A stretch of 32,050 nucleotides of DNA from positions 1 through 32,050 of the forward strand of contig JASGMP010000009.1 of NCBI GenBank assembly GCA_030156395.1. The letters are read 5' to 3'. Position 1 is the first letter of the stretch, and each line of letters begins with the position of its first letter. The notes under the pieces were generated by a model. It ran no database searches. It saw only the letters and a list, made by a program, of their open reading frames with translations, and had not been told where the DNA came from. Below are positions 8,316 to 16,777 of this stretch, one piece after another. A program made the position numbers and the translations under genes. The stretch comes from Fidelibacterota bacterium. GTDB lineage: Bacteria > Fidelibacterota > Fidelibacteria > Fidelibacterales > Fidelibacteraceae.

Positions 8316-9389
8316 TCAGCGAATCTGAACCTGACTTCGGTCCCCTATGATAAAGCGGTGATTTGCGGGTATACCTTCGGTTTTTCGAATCACGGCGGAC
8401 TTTCCCAAAATGCTGCCTTCAATTCGAATATCCACATCCCGGATAGCTGCATCATCCATGAGAATCGAATATTCAATTTCAGAATTCAGAATTTCACATC
8501 CGTTTCCAATACAGGTATAGGGCCCCAGGTAACTGTTAAGAATACGGCAATTTTTTCCAATATGTACCGGACCGCGAACAATGCTGTTTTCCACGACGCT
8601 ACCCTCTGATAAGAAGACTTGACCCGCCAGCACAGACTTATCATCGGAATAGCCTAAATGTTGATTTTGCACATCCTGGAGAAGCATCCGATTGGCTTCA
8701 AGCAGATCTTCCGGTTTGCCGGTATCTTTCCACCAGCCGGTAATTTCTGAGTAAGTCACTTCCCGCTTGTGCTCAATTAGGTATTGATGGGCATCCGAAA
8801 TTTCCAGTTCGCCCCGGGGACTGGGTTGAATGGCATGAACAGCCTCATAAATTGATTCGTTATACAGATAAATGCCTGTCACAGCATAGTCGCTCTTGGG
8901 TTTTTCCGGTTTTTCTTCAATGGATATAATGCGCTTATCGACAATCTGAGGGACACCGAAACGCTGTGGATCTCGAACTTTGGATAATACCAAGTGGCAA
9001 TCTGATTTGTTTTCATGAAAGGCATTCAGAAATTGTTGTATTCCTCCCCTGAGAATATTATCCCCCAAGTAAAACACAAAAGGTTCTCCCCTTAAAAAGG
9101 ATTCTCCGGTGATTACCGCATGAGCAAGTCCCAACGGTGCTTCCTGCGGAATATATGTCAGTCGCACACCAAACATTTTCCCGTTACCGAATGCCTTTTC
9201 CAGGTCTTCATATTCCGGATTTGTGATAATCCCAATCTCTTTAATCCCGGCTGAAGCCACATATTCAATGGCATATTGCAACATGGGTTTATTCACCAGT
9301 GGAATAAGATGTTTGTTGTGAACGTAGGTGATGGGACGCAGGCGTGTCCCCTTTCCTCCTGCCGTGATCAGAGCTTTTCTGAGTTTCAT
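8316..9389 (-). CDS. Long-form glucose-1-phosphate thymidylyltransferase-like nucleotidyltransferase
   Basis: A 357-aa sugar-phosphate nucleotidyltransferase. Residues 1-240 are the NTP-transferase domain with the GGKGTRLRP signature, NKHLIPLVNKPM and the metal-binding FYLGDNI. Residues from about 250 form a left-handed beta-helix tail with hexapeptide repeats (SVVENSIVRGPVHIG onward). This is the long class seen in antibiotic-sugar and some archaeal or cell-wall clusters rather than the short RmlA. It is expected to make dTDP-glucose, or another NDP-hexose, from hexose-1-phosphate. No rmlB, rmlC or rmlD lies nearby, so the final sugar is unknown. Start: AGGA before ATG 9389, 27 bp after the aconitase-like gene. 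Confidence 0.88.
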   Translation of the reverse strand: MKLRKALITAGGKGTRLRPITYVHNKHLIPLVNKPMLQYAIEYVASAGIKEIGIITNPEYEDLEKAFGNGKMFGVRLTYIPQEAPLGLAHAVITGESFLRGEPFVFYLGDNILRGGIQQFLNAFHENKSDCHLVLSKVRDPQRFGVPQIVDKRIISIEEKPEKPKSDYAVTGIYLYNESIYEAVHAIQPSPRGELEISDAHQYLIEHKREVTYSEITGWWKDTGKPEDLLEANRMLLQDVQNQHLGYSDDKSVLAGQVFLSEGSVVENSIVRGPVHIGKNCRILNSYLGPYTCIGNGCEILNSEIEYSILMDDAAIRDVDIRIEGSILGKSAVIRKTEGIPANHRFIIGDRSQVQIR

Positions 9390-9416
9390 GTCAAAATCCT
9401 GTTTTGGGTTATCATC

Positions 9417-10730
9417 TCAATGGGAATCTTCATCATGAGAATGGGAAGCTGCTTTATGGAGTTTCATTTCCAATGCTTTGGGATGAATAATACTGCCGTT
9501 GACTGCCGCCGCAAAATTGGTGAGAATGCTCCCAAGATACACATGATGTCCTTCCGTATGACAGGCTGATTGGAAAAGAGCCGGTGATGTGGTCATTACC
9601 TGGACAACTTTTGTAAAGATACCCAGACCTTCTTTAAGCACATTAAAAAAGGAGGAAGGATAAATTTCACATCCCAGGTCCAGAAAAATACCTGCCAGAC
9701 CGTTATTGATCAGGTCACTGTATACCATAGAATCCGATGGCATAATCATCATTTGGACTGCGGGATTCACCGGGTTATACCGGGTAAGTTTCAAGCCGAT
9801 CTGGAAATCTTCAAAACGTCCGGATCCCTGAGCCCCTGCTATAATTTTATGGATAGGTTCATGAGCCAGAGATTCCACCGGGAGAATCTGTATCTCTTTC
9901 CCATCAATGGCCAGGGCTATCATGGGAGTTATGGCTGTCAGATTAATTTCATAATCTTTATGATAGTCTGCTTTTTCATCCGGCTGATCAAAAAAGGCTT
10001 CCTGATCCGTTCGTAGATTTAAATATTCCAACACTTCTGTATCCGCTTCAAACAGTATATAATGGTATCCAAAGGCTTCAAGGACATTAGCCAGGTTGAA
10101 ACGTTCATGAAGGGGAAGTTCAGCCAGCCCTTCACCAGAAAATTCAAGGACGCATTTGCGGTTCTCAGGTAATTCATAATTTTTTAGAATATGTAATCCA
10201 ATATCGATCCCCGTCACCCAATTCCCAAGGGTCCCACTGAAACGAAAACGGGCACTGGAAGGAATCTGAATCCATAATTCACCGGTTGCCAGCGAAAGTG
10301 CCATTTCGTGGTCTGACGCAAGGACAGGAAAAGCGCCCATAACTCCCAATTCGGCAAAATGGGGTTCTGCCGACACCGTGAGTAAACCGGGAACAATGTG
10401 CCCATGATTGATCACCACATTTGAAGGACACCCGCTGCGACCCAGTTCATAATAGGTTTGAATCCGGTGGTGATGGACAAATTCCTGAAAATGGCAAGTA
10501 TCCCGGGATTGATGAACCGTTTCGACGGGTGAGGCATTATTCACTAAAATAACCTTATCCGGGCAGGGAATGGTTTTCATCCCGCTTTGATAAAATTTCT
10601 GGATCACACTGTTGATACTATCGTTGGAAGCCAGTAGCAGTTCAGGTTGAATGCGGATCAAATCTCCGGCTTGCTGATTTGCATGACCTGTTTTTCTGAA
10701 TAATATTTTCTGAATCAATGTCTGCGGCAT
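9417..10730 (-). CDS. Aconitase-superfamily (LeuC/homoaconitase-like) protein lacking Fe-S ligands
   Basis: This 437-aa protein lines up from end to end with the large subunit of isopropylmalate isomerase/homoaconitase: start TLIQKIL, GLLTVSAEPHF, MGAF, ALATGELWIQIP, DGKEIQILPVE, and a late NFAAAVNGSI segment. The chemistry residues are missing. The GSCTNGR motif reads GAQGSGR (Cys to Gln301). The paired cysteines of PGCxxC read SSFFNV (about F361 and V364). The Asp-Ser-His motif reads EPH (122-124). The SNRNFxGR arginines read SPALFQSA. It therefore cannot hold the usual [4Fe-4S] cluster. No small (LeuD) subunit is nearby. Start is ATG 10730 with AAGGAGG ahead; the tail is His-rich. Probably a maintained pseudoenzyme with a binding or regulatory role; function unknown. 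Confidence 0.85.
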   Translation of the reverse strand: MPQTLIQKILFRKTGHANQQAGDLIRIQPELLLASNDSINSVIQKFYQSGMKTIPCPDKVILVNNASPVETVHQSRDTCHFQEFVHHHRIQTYYELGRSGCPSNVVINHGHIVPGLLTVSAEPHFAELGVMGAFPVLASDHEMALSLATGELWIQIPSSARFRFSGTLGNWVTGIDIGLHILKNYELPENRKCVLEFSGEGLAELPLHERFNLANVLEAFGYHYILFEADTEVLEYLNLRTDQEAFFDQPDEKADYHKDYEINLTAITPMIALAIDGKEIQILPVESLAHEPIHKIIAGAQGSGRFEDFQIGLKLTRYNPVNPAVQMMIMPSDSMVYSDLINNGLAGIFLDLGCEIYPSSFFNVLKEGLGIFTKVVQVMTTSPALFQSACHTEGHHVYLGSILTNFAAAVNGSIIHPKALEMKLHKAASHSHDEDSH

Positions 10731-10748
10731 GTATGAATCCTCCTTGGG

Positions 10749-10777
10749 TTTAAAAGTACCGATATTTTTAATGTAAA
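10749..10777 (-). promoter_or_regulatory. Candidate sigma-70-type promoter for the aconitase-like operon
   Basis: On the minus strand TTTACA (10772-10777) is followed by a 17-bp spacer and TTTAAA (10749-10754). Transcription would begin around 10742, almost at the Shine-Dalgarno (10739-10745), giving a very short leader. The spacing is ideal but the -10 is only a partial match. Confidence 0.3.
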
Positions 10778-10784
10778 TCAATCA

Positions 10785-10838
10785 GAGTTGAAGGTTGAGA
10801 TCGGAGAGTTGTGAGTTGGAGATTTGAGCGAAGAGTTG
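10785..10838. repeat. Degenerate GAGTTG-type low-complexity repeat
   Basis: Four exact GAGTTG units (10785-10790, 10806-10811, 10813-10818, 10833-10838) and a GGTTGAG unit (10793-10799) lie in a purine-rich strand between the divergent aconitase-like and ACP-like genes. The base pattern resembles the perfect hexamer array at 31325-31390. The remainder of 10731-10908 holds the two proposed promoters. Confidence 0.6.
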
Positions 10839-10860
10839 TATCCTGTCTATGAGTTTTTAG

Positions 10861-10889
10861 TTGGAATTCATCCCAGACTCGTGTACACT
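10861..10889 (+). promoter_or_regulatory. Candidate promoter for the ACP-like gene
   Basis: TTGGAA (10861-10866), a 17-bp spacer and TACACT (10884-10889) match a sigma-70-type arrangement (4 of 6 at each box), leaving a leader of about 12 bases that contains AAGGAGG. The site is weak but well placed. Confidence 0.3.
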
Positions 10890-10908
10890 CAGCCAAAAAG
10901 GAGGACTC

Positions 10909-11235
10909 ATGAACGTTTTGGAATTTATACAAAACATGCTGAATGACATTTTTCCCGAGGGAGGATATGACGAATCTTCCACGTTTCAGGATCTGATTGA
11001 TGGTGATATAGACGAACTATCATTGACACATTTTCTCTATGCCATCGAATTGGAATACAAAATCAATCTTCCTGAAAAACTAACGGAAAATCCGGATATG
11101 GTTCTAACAGATTTTGCAAGGGAAGTAGAGAAATTATCTTCCTCAAATGATCCCATGTTCCGGTACAATCTGTTAAAAACCATTTCAGATGAAATTGCTG
11201 CCTGTTACTTTGACGAAGATTTTACGGAAGAATAA
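10909..11235 (+). CDS. Acyl-carrier-protein-like protein without the phosphopantetheine serine
   Basis: This 108-aa acidic protein starts at ATG 10909 behind a strong AAAAAGGAGGACTC. Residues about 1-65 follow the ACP pattern: an amphipathic first helix, then DELSLTHFLYAIELEYKINLP (in two pieces: residues 35-45 and 46-55) matching the E. coli stretch that begins DSLDTVELV and ends EFGIEIP position by position. The serine of DSL, which carries 4'-phosphopantetheine, is Glu36. A further acidic helical tail of about 40 residues follows. If the fold is right it cannot be charged with acyl groups, so a binding or scaffold role is likely. Sequence similarity is short, so an unrelated small helical protein remains possible. 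It is divergent from the aconitase-like gene and convergent with nadB. The 168 bp after it hold no hairpin I can support. Confidence 0.6.
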   Translation: MNVLEFIQNMLNDIFPEGGYDESSTFQDLIDGDIDELSLTHFLYAIELEYKINLPEKLTENPDMVLTDFAREVEKLSSSNDPMFRYNLLKTISDEIAACYFDEDFTEE

Positions 11236-11403
11236 TCAATTTTTTCTTGCAGTAATTTCAGAAAAAGACTCATCTTCATTTCATCCAGGATATGATAGGA
11301 CCGAAACAGGGACGGGAAAAGTTAAAATCTGACAAAAGAATGATAAAATCAGCCTAGGTTGTCCAATCATCAAAAAAATAGTTACAATAATATAATATGA
11401 AAA

Positions 11404-12990
11404 TTAAATGACTGTATCTTTATGAAACTTCTTCTGTTTCGTGGGAAAATCCGTCCGGTAATGGAGTCCGCGGCTTTCTTCCCGGCTTAGGGCAGACCGT
11501 GTAATGAGATAAGCGATGGTTGTCAAATTCCGCAATTCCAGGAGTCCTTTGGATACACGGGTTCGTTTATAGTAATCTTCAATTTCATCATATAATAAAT
11601 TGATACGACGCATAGCACGAATCAAGTGATTTTTTGAACGGACAATACCTACGTAATCCCACATAATGGTTTGAATTTCGATACGATTATGTCTTAACAC
11701 TCCCCATTCCTCATCATTTTCCACACCTGAGTCATCCCAGTCGGGAATCGTGACTTTAAATTGGGGACCTGGTTTTTGCAACACTTTCCATGCAGCACGA
11801 TGGCTGAAGACAACAGCTTCCAGCAGGCTGTTGGATGCCAGCCGATTTGCTCCGTGAACACCGGTATGGGCATTTTCTCCACTGGCCAGAAGATTGTGCA
11901 TCGAAGTTTGGCCGTTCAGATTAGTCATAATTCCGCCGCAAACATAGTGCGCCGCCGGTACCACAGGAATCATGTCGCGTGTGATATCCAAATCCAGATA
12001 CTTTTTGCAGTGCCGGTAGATATTGGGGAATCTGTTTTTTACGTCGGTTGCCGGGAGCCCGGTCATATCCAGATATACACATTTCTCCCCGCTTTGTTTC
12101 ATCTCACTGTCAATCGCACGGGCTACAATATCCCGTGGAGCCAGTTCTTTTGCTTCATCGTATTTAGTCATAAACCGTTCACCCCGGCTATTTCTCAGGA
12201 TGCCACCGAAGCCACGCAAGGCCTCGGAGATCAGAAACGGTTCGTGTTCCGGATCATAGAGTGCCGTAGGATGAAACTGGATAAATTCCATGTTGGCAAT
12301 TTTCGCCCCTGCCCGGTACGCCATGGCAATCCCATCACCCGTGGCAATTTTAGGATTCGTTGTATGCAGATAAACCCTCGACGCTCCCCCTCCTGCCATC
12401 AATATATAATTCGCCCTGAAAGCTTCCACTTTACAGGTAACATTGTTTAAGGCATATACTCCAAAACATATATTAAATGCATACTGAAGATTATTCAAAA
12501 CCTGATGTTCGGTAATCAGGTCAATGGCCGTGTAGTTTTCAAATATTTGTACATTGGGGTGATTGATGGCTTTAAGCAAAAGAGTTTTTTCGATTTCGTC
12601 CCCGGTCATATCTGATGCATGAAGAATTCGTTTTACCCGATGCCCCCCCTCCCGGGCCAAATCCAGATTTTTTTCATCATCCCGGGAAAATTTCACCCCC
12701 CAGGAAACCAAATCCTTAATTCTGTCTGGTCCTTCACTTACCAGAATCCGCACCGCATCTTCATGACACAGATCAGCACCAGCTTTTAAAGTATCTCGGA
12801 AATGGTATTCAAATTGATCCTCTTTCGATGTGACAGCCGCGATACCACCCTGGGCATACCGGGTATTGCTTTCTCCTGCTGTTTTTTTGGTTAAAATAGC
12901 CACAGTTCCGTGGTCTGCCACTTTCAAAGCAAAGGTTAATCCGGCAATACCACTACCGATGACAAGATAATCTGTTTTAATGTGCTTCAA
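11404..12990 (-). CDS. nadB: L-aspartate oxidase
   Basis: This 528-aa FAD enzyme oxidises L-aspartate to iminoaspartate, the first step of de novo NAD synthesis. The N-terminal FAD motif is VIGSGIAGL. The family stretch STGESNTRYAQGGIA-like sequence (here GESNTRYAQGGIAAV), the HPTAL motif in FIQFHPTALYDP, APRDIVARAI and the GANRLASNSLLEA segment are all present. These separate it from fumarate reductase only by overall pattern and length, but the match to NadB is strong. It starts with TTG at 12990, with AGGAG nine bases upstream, and overlaps polA by 14 nt. nadA and nadC are not in the window. Confidence 0.94.
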   Translation of the reverse strand: MKHIKTDYLVIGSGIAGLTFALKVADHGTVAILTKKTAGESNTRYAQGGIAAVTSKEDQFEYHFRDTLKAGADLCHEDAVRILVSEGPDRIKDLVSWGVKFSRDDEKNLDLAREGGHRVKRILHASDMTGDEIEKTLLLKAINHPNVQIFENYTAIDLITEHQVLNNLQYAFNICFGVYALNNVTCKVEAFRANYILMAGGGASRVYLHTTNPKIATGDGIAMAYRAGAKIANMEFIQFHPTALYDPEHEPFLISEALRGFGGILRNSRGERFMTKYDEAKELAPRDIVARAIDSEMKQSGEKCVYLDMTGLPATDVKNRFPNIYRHCKKYLDLDITRDMIPVVPAAHYVCGGIMTNLNGQTSMHNLLASGENAHTGVHGANRLASNSLLEAVVFSHRAAWKVLQKPGPQFKVTIPDWDDSGVENDEEWGVLRHNRIEIQTIMWDYVGIVRSKNHLIRAMRRINLLYDEIEDYYKRTRVSKGLLELRNLTTIAYLITRSALSREESRGLHYRTDFPTKQKKFHKDTVI

Positions 12991-15688
12991 ACCAACTATC
13001 TCCTATACCAATATCCACTTTTAAGGGGACATTCAATTTCATAGCCGATTCCATATCTTTTTTCACCAGGGCATAGAGTATATCCCCTTCATCAGGTGCC
13101 GTTTCAAACACGAGTTCATCATGAACCTGCAAAATCATTCTGGATTTTAAATTCTTCTTCTGCATATTAGCATCAACCCGGATCATTGCCAATTTGATCA
13201 GGTCTGCAGCCGATCCCTGGACAGGCATGTTGATGGCCATTCGTTCCGCAGCATCTCGAAGGTTCCTGTTTTCACTTCGGATATCCGGAACCTGCCGGTA
13301 CCGCCCCAGTAATGTACGTACCATCCCTGTTTCAGCTGCTTCTTTTTTGATATTTTCCACATATTTTTCTATACCCGGATAGGTGTCAAAATAGGCTTTG
13401 ATAAGGGCTTCCGCATCCTGTCGGCTCATATCCAGCTCATTGGACATCCTAAAAGGACCTGCTCCATACATGATACCGAAATTCACAACCTTCGCCTTCC
13501 GCCGCATGTCTTCCGTGACCTCTTTTTCCGATACGCCAAAAACCAGAGCAGCTGTACGGGCATGGACATCGACATCTTCCAAAAAAGCCTGAATCAATCT
13601 CTCATCCCCTGATAGATGTGCCATAATGCGCAATTCCACCTGGCTATAATCTGCTGACAGAATTTTCCATCCTTTTTCCTGAGCGACAAAAGCTTTTCGA
13701 ATCCGCCGCCCCAGGGGAGTCCGTACGGGGATATTCTGAAAATTCGGGTCTGTGCTGCTCAGCCGGCCTGTTGCCGCGACAGTCTGGTTAAATGAAGTGT
13801 GTACCCGTCCGGTCCTTGGATTGACCTGTTTCGGCAGTGTCTCAATATAGGTGGATTGTAATTTGCTGAGGGTTCGGTATTCCAAAAGATGCTTTGCGAT
13901 GGGATACTCTTTCTTCAACGTTTCCAATACGGTAACATCGGTTGAATACCCGGTTTTTGTTTTCTTTACCACAGGATATTTTAACTTTTCGAAAAGAATA
14001 TATCCCAACTGTTTGGGAGAATTCAGATTGAATCGTTCCCCGGCCAGATGATAGATTTTTTCAGTAATTTTTGTAAGTTCATCATGGACTTCCCCTTGCA
14101 TCGTTTTTAAAAAATCCACATCCAGATATACCCCGTTATTTTCCATACGTGTCAAGACGTGAACGAGGGGGATTTCAATGTCATAAAAAACCTTATCCAG
14201 TTTTGCCTTATGGATTTTTTCTTTCAGGATCCCATACAATTTCCAGGTAATATCGGCATCCTCCGCAGCGTAAAAACAGGCCTTATCCAGGGGGACTTTA
14301 TCCATGGTAATTTGTTTGGACTTTTTGTCACCGATGAGTTCTTCTATAGACTGCATTTTGTAGTTCAAATACCGTTGTGCCAAATGATCCAGCTTATATG
14401 AAGTCATGTCGGGATTCAAAAGGTATTCAGCAATCATGGTATCAAAGAGGAGTCCTTTCCCTTCTACACCATATTTTTTCAGAACCAGCAAATCATATTT
14501 TATATTATGCCCGACCTTGAGTATGTTTTCATTTTCCAACAGGGGTTTCAGTTGACGTAGGACATAAGCTACATCATCCTGTGTATCAAACAGTTCATTT
14601 TCTTTATTCAGAAACCGCAAAGGAATATACACCGCCTGACCGACTTGATAACTCAGGGAAGCCCCCACCAGATTTGCCCTGTTGGCATCGATATGATCCG
14701 TTTCTGTATCGAAGGCAAAAACCTTTTCAGCGGATATTTTTTGCATAAAATCGTCCAGAGATTTCCGATTATCCAGTACACGGTATTTTTGTTCTACATC
14801 TTCATGGGATTTACCTAACTGCAATTCGTCGATCAGGGCATAAAACTCCAGTTTTTCCAGTGTTTTCCGCAAAGCTTCTTCATTGAAACCGGTAAATTGA
14901 AATGTATCGAGGTCCAGTTTTACCGGAACATCTGTTTTGATGGTCACCAATTCGCGGCTTAAAAGGCCTAATTCCCGATGCTCTTTAAGGCCCATCCGGA
15001 TTCTGGCATTGCTTTCTTCCAGACCTTTTTCCAGAACAAGATCAAAAGAACCATACTTTTTTATAAGCTTGACAGCTGTTTTTTCACCAATTCCCGGAAT
15101 GCCCGGAATATTATCAGATGAATCCCCCATAAGAGCAAGGAGATCCACAATCCGCTCCGGTCCTACACCCCATTTTTTTTTCACTTCATCCCGGGTATAC
15201 ACCACCAAATCCTTATTGCCAACAGCCGGTGAATAGAGAAAAATATGGTCATTCACCAACTGCATAAAATCCTTATCTCCCGATACCATATACGCATCCA
15301 GTCCCATTTCCTGCGCCTGTACAGCCAAGGTGCCAATCACATCATCGGCTTCAAAACCAGATTTCACAAAAACGGGAATATTCATGGCTTTCAGAATGTC
15401 CTGGATCCAGGGAATCTGTGGACGCATTTCAAAAGGCATTTTTTCCCGTGTCGCTTTGTATTCAGGATATTTTGCATGTCTGAAAGTCTTTTCTTTGGCA
15501 TCAAAGACGACGGCCAGATACTCCGGATTTTCATCCCTGATGAGTTTGAGCACCGACTTCGTAAAACCATACGTTGCACTGACATGCCTGCCATCACTGG
15601 TCAGCAGGGGATTCCGGATAAAAGCAAAATGTGCTCTGTATGCCAACGCCATCCCATCAATCAGGAAAAGACGTTTTTTTTGTGTCAT
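12977..15688 (-). CDS. polA: DNA polymerase I
   Basis: This 903-aa polymerase has all three activities. The 5' nuclease domain (about 1-290) holds FEADDVIGTLA, SGDKDFMQL and DNIPGIPGIGEKTA. The proofreading exonuclease (about 315-500) keeps FDTETDHID, GHNIKYDLLVL and YAAEDADITW, so it looks active, unlike that of Taq-type enzymes. The polymerase domain has motif A DYSQVELRI, motif B RRKAKVVNFGIMYG and motif C VHDELVFE. Start: AGGAG before ATG 15688, 25 bp after the IDH-like gene. It serves Okazaki fragment maturation and repair. Its close packing with nadB and an IDH-fold pseudoenzyme is not a familiar arrangement to me. Confidence 0.97.
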   Translation of the reverse strand: MTQKKRLFLIDGMALAYRAHFAFIRNPLLTSDGRHVSATYGFTKSVLKLIRDENPEYLAVVFDAKEKTFRHAKYPEYKATREKMPFEMRPQIPWIQDILKAMNIPVFVKSGFEADDVIGTLAVQAQEMGLDAYMVSGDKDFMQLVNDHIFLYSPAVGNKDLVVYTRDEVKKKWGVGPERIVDLLALMGDSSDNIPGIPGIGEKTAVKLIKKYGSFDLVLEKGLEESNARIRMGLKEHRELGLLSRELVTIKTDVPVKLDLDTFQFTGFNEEALRKTLEKLEFYALIDELQLGKSHEDVEQKYRVLDNRKSLDDFMQKISAEKVFAFDTETDHIDANRANLVGASLSYQVGQAVYIPLRFLNKENELFDTQDDVAYVLRQLKPLLENENILKVGHNIKYDLLVLKKYGVEGKGLLFDTMIAEYLLNPDMTSYKLDHLAQRYLNYKMQSIEELIGDKKSKQITMDKVPLDKACFYAAEDADITWKLYGILKEKIHKAKLDKVFYDIEIPLVHVLTRMENNGVYLDVDFLKTMQGEVHDELTKITEKIYHLAGERFNLNSPKQLGYILFEKLKYPVVKKTKTGYSTDVTVLETLKKEYPIAKHLLEYRTLSKLQSTYIETLPKQVNPRTGRVHTSFNQTVAATGRLSSTDPNFQNIPVRTPLGRRIRKAFVAQEKGWKILSADYSQVELRIMAHLSGDERLIQAFLEDVDVHARTAALVFGVSEKEVTEDMRRKAKVVNFGIMYGAGPFRMSNELDMSRQDAEALIKAYFDTYPGIEKYVENIKKEAAETGMVRTLLGRYRQVPDIRSENRNLRDAAERMAINMPVQGSAADLIKLAMIRVDANMQKKNLKSRMILQVHDELVFETAPDEGDILYALVKKDMESAMKLNVPLKVDIGIGDSWFEAH

Positions 15689-15713
15689 GAAGAAACTCCT
15701 GTCTGCTAAGAAT

Positions 15714-16769
15714 TTAAGTCCGGACGTTCTCGGATAATTCTTTGTCTACAAAGGATGTATACAATCCCGAGACAGCTGTCCGGCTCATGGTACCATTCAT
15801 TTCAGGCGTGAGCCATCCTTTATCCATAGCCTCATAAATGCCCCTGCGCAGTACCCGTGCCGGAATCATCATATCCAGCAAATCATATAACATGGCCAAG
15901 GCATGATACACATTCAGGGGAGAGCGGTAATTCAGAACACCTTTGTAGAATTCAGTGATATTCTCAATATAAAATTTATTCTCATCGGTCATCAGGGCAT
16001 AACAGGAAAAGAACCCTTTATTCAGAAGCATATTCAGGGAATAGAAGAGCATATCACCCAATGGATCCGGGGCAAAAATCCACCGGAATTTTTGGGGTGT
16101 TTCCGTAAAAGATTTCCAGAATTCCTGAACTGTGAGAATAAGTGAGGGCATTTTTGATTCTGTGCATAAGGCGTCAAAAAGCAATGCCCATTTTTTAAAG
16201 ATACTGCTTTTAATGGCAACCGGGAGTACCATTACAACATCCTCGGCATGTTTTCTTGCCGAAAGTTCGAGAAAACACGATATCACTTTTTTCATATAGG
16301 ATACCGGATAAAAGCTCTGATCGGAAATCACTTCAAAATCTCTGCCCGGATAATGGGTATCCCGGTTTAAACTCACGGGACGAAGACGTGTTTCACGGCA
16401 CAGATACAGACGGACATCGGGGACCTGAATACCTTTCAGGGAAGATGTACTCTCATGATACATGATCACTGGCCGTATTGCCAAATCATAATTCATGGCA
16501 TGAAAAAGTTTCAGACGGATCCGACCACTGTTTTTCATCCTTTTATCATCCATCTGGTCAGTAAATACAGCTTTATACGTGTGGAGTGATTTTTGAAAAA
16601 ATTCTTCCGTTAACAGGGATGTTGTGGTATCCAAAAATTTTTTTTGATCCGTATAAAAATCAACGGTGATCTTTGTTTTAAAATAGGCATTGACAATATC
16701 CGTCGTGGAGAGAATTTCCTCTTTGAAGGCTGAATGATTCCCCAGGTAAGAAAATGAAGCAATGTTCAT
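15714..16769 (-). CDS. Degenerate isocitrate/isopropylmalate-dehydrogenase-fold protein
   Basis: I do not recognise this 351-aa protein as a named family, but it follows the beta-decarboxylating dehydrogenase (LeuB/Icd) pattern. DLAIRPV (R99) matches the NLRP segment. LYLCRET (R125) matches IVREx. TPQKFRWIFAPDPLGD (224-239) matches the NPxxFDVIVTxNLFGD stretch. A closing NGTMSRTAVSG resembles GGTxxTxE. Signatures that should be present are gone: GDGIGPE at the N-terminus, the catalytic Lys (P183), metal Asp positions (Q215 and Y243; only D239 kept) and the HGSAPDIAGK cofactor loop (ENITEFYKGVLN). Enzyme activity of the usual type is therefore unlikely. It lies 8 bp after the GWxTD gene and 25 bp before polA. 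Homology is inferred by eye. Confidence 0.62.
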   Translation of the reverse strand: MNIASFSYLGNHSAFKEEILSTTDIVNAYFKTKITVDFYTDQKKFLDTTTSLLTEEFFQKSLHTYKAVFTDQMDDKRMKNSGRIRLKLFHAMNYDLAIRPVIMYHESTSSLKGIQVPDVRLYLCRETRLRPVSLNRDTHYPGRDFEVISDQSFYPVSYMKKVISCFLELSARKHAEDVVMVLPVAIKSSIFKKWALLFDALCTESKMPSLILTVQEFWKSFTETPQKFRWIFAPDPLGDMLFYSLNMLLNKGFFSCYALMTDENKFYIENITEFYKGVLNYRSPLNVYHALAMLYDLLDMMIPARVLRRGIYEAMDKGWLTPEMNGTMSRTAVSGLYTSFVDKELSENVRT

Positions 16770-16777
16770 AAAATCAC

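Noticed and set aside
9417-10730. Calling this gene leuC (functional isopropylmalate dehydratase).
   Set aside because: The overall match is good but all three cluster cysteines and the DSH and SNRNFxGR motifs are replaced.
10749-10889. A riboswitch or attenuator between the divergent genes.
   Set aside because: The proposed leaders are only about 12 bases long and I see no stable paired structure.
11761-12450. A 229-codon plus-strand open frame inside nadB.
   Set aside because: Antisense to a clear NadB with full family motifs; no recognisable protein features.
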